Below are positions 5,313 to 6,712 of a stretch of DNA of 6,712 bases, piece after piece (position 1 is the first letter of the stretch; each line of letters starts with the position of its first letter). The position numbers and the translations under genes were made by a program. The notes beneath the pieces are model-generated. The model did not search any database. It had not been told where the DNA came from and saw only the letters and a program-made list of their open reading frames with translations. Source of the stretch: Candidatus Moranbacteria bacterium RIFCSPLOWO2_12_FULL_48_12 (lineage in GTDB: Bacteria > Patescibacteriota > Minisyncoccia > Moranbacterales > UBA1568); the NCBI GenBank assembly GCA_001784735.1, contig MFSB01000017.1:1-6712 (forward strand), in the 5' to 3' direction.

Positions 5313-5446
5313 CTCGCTTTCCGGGTGGAACGAGGGGTCTCGGATGATTTCGGGACTTTCTGCCTATCGGTAGACAAGCTCGCTCCATTCGGAATTCGAA
5401 TGGCCCATTAACGGCACATCCCGTGCCACAACTGTCCAGGAGGACA
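5313..5446 (+). promoter_or_regulatory. structured 5' leader with five successive hairpins
   Basis: Five stems can form in a row. 5313-5334: CTCG/CGAG plus TTCC/GGAA around GGGT. 5359-5374: TCTGCC/GGTAGA around TATC, with one G-U pair. 5385-5403: CCATTCG/CGAATGG around GAATT. 5413-5427: GGCAC/GTGCC around ATCCC. 5433-5446: TGTCC/GGACA around AGGA. The last places AGGA of the Shine-Dalgarno AGGAGG (5438-5443) in its loop and the final GG in its stem, 5 nt before the ATG. It matches no riboswitch class I recognise. It could be a regulatory leader, a stabilising leader or an RNA with its own role. Confidence 0.5.
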
Positions 5447-5448
5447 TC

Positions 5449-5901
5449 ATGAAAGTTGAAAAAATTTCTGTAGCACGCGTTAGCCGCATGATCATGGTGG
5501 GATCGTTCATCCTCGTCATCGGCATGATCGGCCTTTCGGGCAAGGCTCATGCCCAAGGCATTGCGAATGCAGTCGAACGGATTGTCGTGACGGTCGGAAG
5601 CGGTGTCGCCAGCAGTTTTATCGTTTCTGGCATGGACGGCGTAAGTTGCGGAGCCACGGCCGCCATCAATACTGCCATCCGCAAGAACAACTACGGAGGG
5701 TATCAGCACGACGCAGATTACAACACCTGCATCACTATGCAGCAAAGCCAGCGTCTGCAGGCATATTATATGAGGGTGGCAGAAGAACAACGGGCTCGCG
5801 CTATTGCGGAGCAAAATGCGGCACGCTGCCAGTACCAGGAGCAGAATAGGGAGGAATCCCGGGTCTGCACCGAAACGGTAGTTGGCAGCTGGCGCCGGTA
5901 A
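5449..5901 (+). CDS. secreted four-cysteine protein of unknown function
   Basis: The 150-residue protein starts with a basic region (1-14), a hydrophobic core (15-30) and GKAHA/QG, a good signal peptidase I site after residue 35. The mature part has a Gly/Ala/Ser/Val-rich segment (38-77), a Tyr/Asn/Asp-rich stretch (81-93) and a charged helical segment rich in Gln, Glu and Arg (98-138). Four cysteines (67, 94, 127, 140) could form two disulfides outside the membrane. No family is recognised. ATG 5449 is set by AGGAGG at 5438-5443. The gene forms a one-gene unit with a consensus promoter, a structured leader and a strong hairpin terminator, suggesting abundant expression. A surface or periplasm-like structural protein is possible, but that is inference only. 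Confidence 0.83.
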   Translation: MKVEKISVARVSRMIMVGSFILVIGMIGLSGKAHAQGIANAVERIVVTVGSGVASSFIVSGMDGVSCGATAAINTAIRKNNYGGYQHDADYNTCITMQQSQRLQAYYMRVAEEQRARAIAEQNAARCQYQEQNREESRVCTETVVGSWRR

Positions 5902-5912
5902 AGGGTTGGTTA

Positions 5913-5997
5913 GCGGGGATTCCCCGCGACGAACGGCCGAGAGGTTTTTGATAAGGAGCAATCCTTAGAAAAAATCTTTCGGTCGGTTTTATTTTGT
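5913..5997 (+). terminator. tandem hairpins: intrinsic terminator with unusual long stem
   Basis: The first hairpin is GCGGGG/CCCCGC around ATT (5913-5927) and lacks a T tract. The second spans 5934-5985. Its outer 16-bp stem (5934-5949 with 5970-5985, including three G-U pairs) leads to two adjacent G-A mismatches (5950-5951 with 5968-5969), then a 6-bp stem TAAGGA/TCCTTA capped by the GNRA tetraloop GCAA (5958-5961). A T-rich tract (TTTTATTTTG, 5987-5996) follows. It is placed to end the secreted-protein transcript and is far more elaborate than a usual terminator. Confidence 0.72.
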
Positions 5998-6013
5998 CCA
6001 AAAAATTCAAACC

Positions 6014-6111
6014 TTACCCACCCCGTGAAATAATCTGCTGAAGCAGATTCCTGCAACTTGCCCAGTGAAGTTGTGGGATTACCGCACCGCTTCGCGGATT
6101 TCACAGGGTAA
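6014..6111. repeat. 98-bp cloverleaf-forming element (nested palindromes)
   Basis: TTACCC (6014-6019) pairs with GGGTAA (6106-6111), and GTGAAAT (6025-6031) pairs with ATTTCAC (6098-6104). Inside are three hairpins: AATCTGC/GCAGATT around TGAA (6032-6049); CCTGCAACTT with AAGTTGTGGG (6050-6059 with 6068-6077, two G-U pairs); and CCGC/GCGG around TTC (6087-6097). The first two directly adjoin the closing stem and each other. It could be a palindromic mobile element or a structured RNA. It is not a tRNA. No coding frame is seen. Confidence 0.65.
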
Positions 6112-6138
6112 ACTTTTCCCAGCCAGTGTTATTTGGGG

Positions 6139-6144
6139 TATAAT
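6139..6144 (+). promoter_or_regulatory. -10 box of a probable pyk promoter
   Basis: A perfect TATAAT lies 140 nt before the pyk start. The -35 at 17 bp upstream is weak (TTCCCA, 6116-6121). A transcript from here would carry the palindrome at 6156-6268 in its leader. Confidence 0.5.
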
Positions 6145-6155
6145 AGAGGTAATGG

Positions 6156-6268
6156 AAAATGTAAAAATCAAAGTGGAGAATGACAATGCAAAATGAAAAA
6201 ATTTAGAAAGTCATTTTTGAGTTTTATTCACTTTTAATTTTTATCTGTCATTTTGATATTTACATTTT
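6156..6268. repeat. AT-rich palindromic element in the pyk leader
   Basis: AAAATGTAAAAATCAAA (6156-6172) matches the reverse complement of 6252-6268 at 16 of 17 positions. Inside are degenerate motifs such as TGACAATGCAAAATG, with TTTTTGCATTT just outside the right arm. The style (AATGT, AAAATC, CAAA and TGACA words) resembles the element at 3629-3741, so the two may be diverged members of one family. It fills the space between the promoter and the pyk start codon. Confidence 0.62.
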
Positions 6269-6284
6269 AATTTTTGCATTTACT

Positions 6285-6712
6285 ATGAAGCAGACAAAAA
6301 TCGTCGCGACGATCGGGCCGGCGTCGGAGGCCAAGGACACTTTGCGGAAAATGATAGAGGCGGGTATGAATGTCGTGCGTCTCAATTTTTCTCACGGCGA
6401 GCACGCCTGGCACAAGAGTGTCATCAATCGGGTACGCGAGCTTTCGGAAGAACTGCATACGCCGATCGGGATTCTCGCGGATCTGCAGGGGCCGCGCATC
6501 CGCACCGAAGTCGAGGAGACAATCGAGGTGAAAAAAGGCACGCGCATCCGTGTGAGCGATATTTCTCATCGCTCAGACCTCCTCCTCCCCGCTTCTCCCA
6601 CCCCTCACTCTCGCAGACTCGAGAGCTCCCCTCAGGCCCGCTTCGCCGGAGCTTTAGCGAGGCGAGCAGGGGAGCAAGGCGGAGATGATGAAACCATTCT
6701 TCTCGATATGGC
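6285..6712 (+). CDS. pyk: pyruvate kinase, N-terminal part, with an in-frame insert
   Basis: Pyruvate kinase transfers phosphate from phosphoenolpyruvate to ADP in the last step of glycolysis. The first 142 residues are present and the frame is open at the window edge. Motifs are TKIVATIGPAS (4-14), MNVVRLNFSHG (28-38, with the substrate-binding Arg32 and the K+-site residues Asn34 and Ser36) and ADLQGPRIRT (65-74), where most homologues read DxKGPxIRT. Domain B, the mobile lid, should begin after this. It is interrupted at about residues 95-133 by a Pro, Ser and Arg-rich stretch encoded by repeat-like DNA, after which ETILLDM (136-142) looks like normal domain B again. In common homologues this gap is only several residues. 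The frame stays open, so the gene may be functional. ATG 6285 is the family-typical start. No Shine-Dalgarno sequence is visible. Confidence 0.93.
   Translation, partial: MKQTKIVATIGPASEAKDTLRKMIEAGMNVVRLNFSHGEHAWHKSVINRVRELSEELHTPIGILADLQGPRIRTEVEETIEVKKGTRIRVSDISHRSDLLLPASPTPHSRRLESSPQARFAGALARRAGEQGGDDETILLDM
6554..6675. repeat. palindromic sequence inside pyk
   Basis: GAGCGAT (6554-6560) pairs with ATCGCTC (6568-6574). Downstream, GCTCCCCT (6625-6632) pairs perfectly with AGGGGAGC (6668-6675), enclosing GCTTCGCC (6640-6647), which pairs with GGCGAGC (6661-6667) apart from one bulged T. A pyrimidine-rich run lies between the two parts. The composition is unlike the surrounding pyk sequence, and the block coincides with the protein insert. 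The hairpin at 6625-6675 is 51 nt, a whole number of codons. Confidence 0.65.

Noticed and set aside
5302..5961. A 219-residue minus-strand open frame over the secreted-protein gene
   Set aside because: The plus strand has a consensus promoter, Shine-Dalgarno sequence, signal peptide and terminator; the minus frame has none of these and no recognisable domain.
6014..6111. A tRNA gene, suggested by the cloverleaf-like fold
   Set aside because: Arm sizes do not fit, there is no TTCGA-type T loop, no plausible seven-base anticodon loop and no tRNA-like consensus bases; the third arm is only 4 bp with a 3-nt loop.

Overview
The window looks like a chromosomal segment of a Patescibacteria/CPR bacterium, probably Parcubacteria-like. 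This is inferred from gene content and style, not from a marker gene. Supporting points are a LemA-HtpX pair followed by small membrane and hypothetical genes, a MurE with GKGAE in place of GKGHE, several genes with no Shine-Dalgarno sequence, G+C near one half by eye, and many palindromic repeats. TGA acts as a stop for murE, purC and the membrane protein gene, so the code looks standard and a UGA=Gly Gracilibacteria/SR1 origin is unlikely.

Layout. The 3' end of murE (2-289) is followed by a 119-bp MITE-like element whose 4-bp target duplication contains the murE stop codon. A near-consensus sigma70 promoter and a leader with a terminator-like hairpin then lead into purC (530-1435), which ends at a strong bidirectional terminator. 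A divergent-PAP2 (YuiD-like) membrane protein gene lies convergent on the minus strand (1521-1967). Its promoter is back-to-back with that of lemA (2078-2629), which is followed by the membrane protease htpX (2737-3630), a DUF4258-like gene (3749-4285) and a four-helix membrane protein gene (4297-4878) ending in an intrinsic terminator.

The stretch 4879-5253 is almost entirely repeats: a REP-like element, a 240-bp nested inverted-repeat element and a classical two-hairpin REP inside it. Next comes a self-contained transcription unit: a perfect-consensus promoter, a leader of about 160 nt that can form five successive hairpins, a 150-aa secreted four-cysteine protein (5449-5901), and an elaborate terminator hairpin. 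After it lie a 98-bp cloverleaf-forming element and a promoter plus palindromic leader for pyruvate kinase (pyk, 6285 to the window end).

The genes cover peptidoglycan precursor synthesis, purine synthesis, membrane protein quality control and glycolysis, with no single shared pathway. The most unusual feature is the repeat system. At least five kinds of palindromic sequence fill the gaps, and two of them appear to sit in frame inside protein genes. One is in the DUF4258-like gene, in a repeat family whose sister copy separates lemA and htpX. The other is in the lid domain of pyruvate kinase. This resembles Rickettsia palindromic elements in principle, though homology to them is not claimed.
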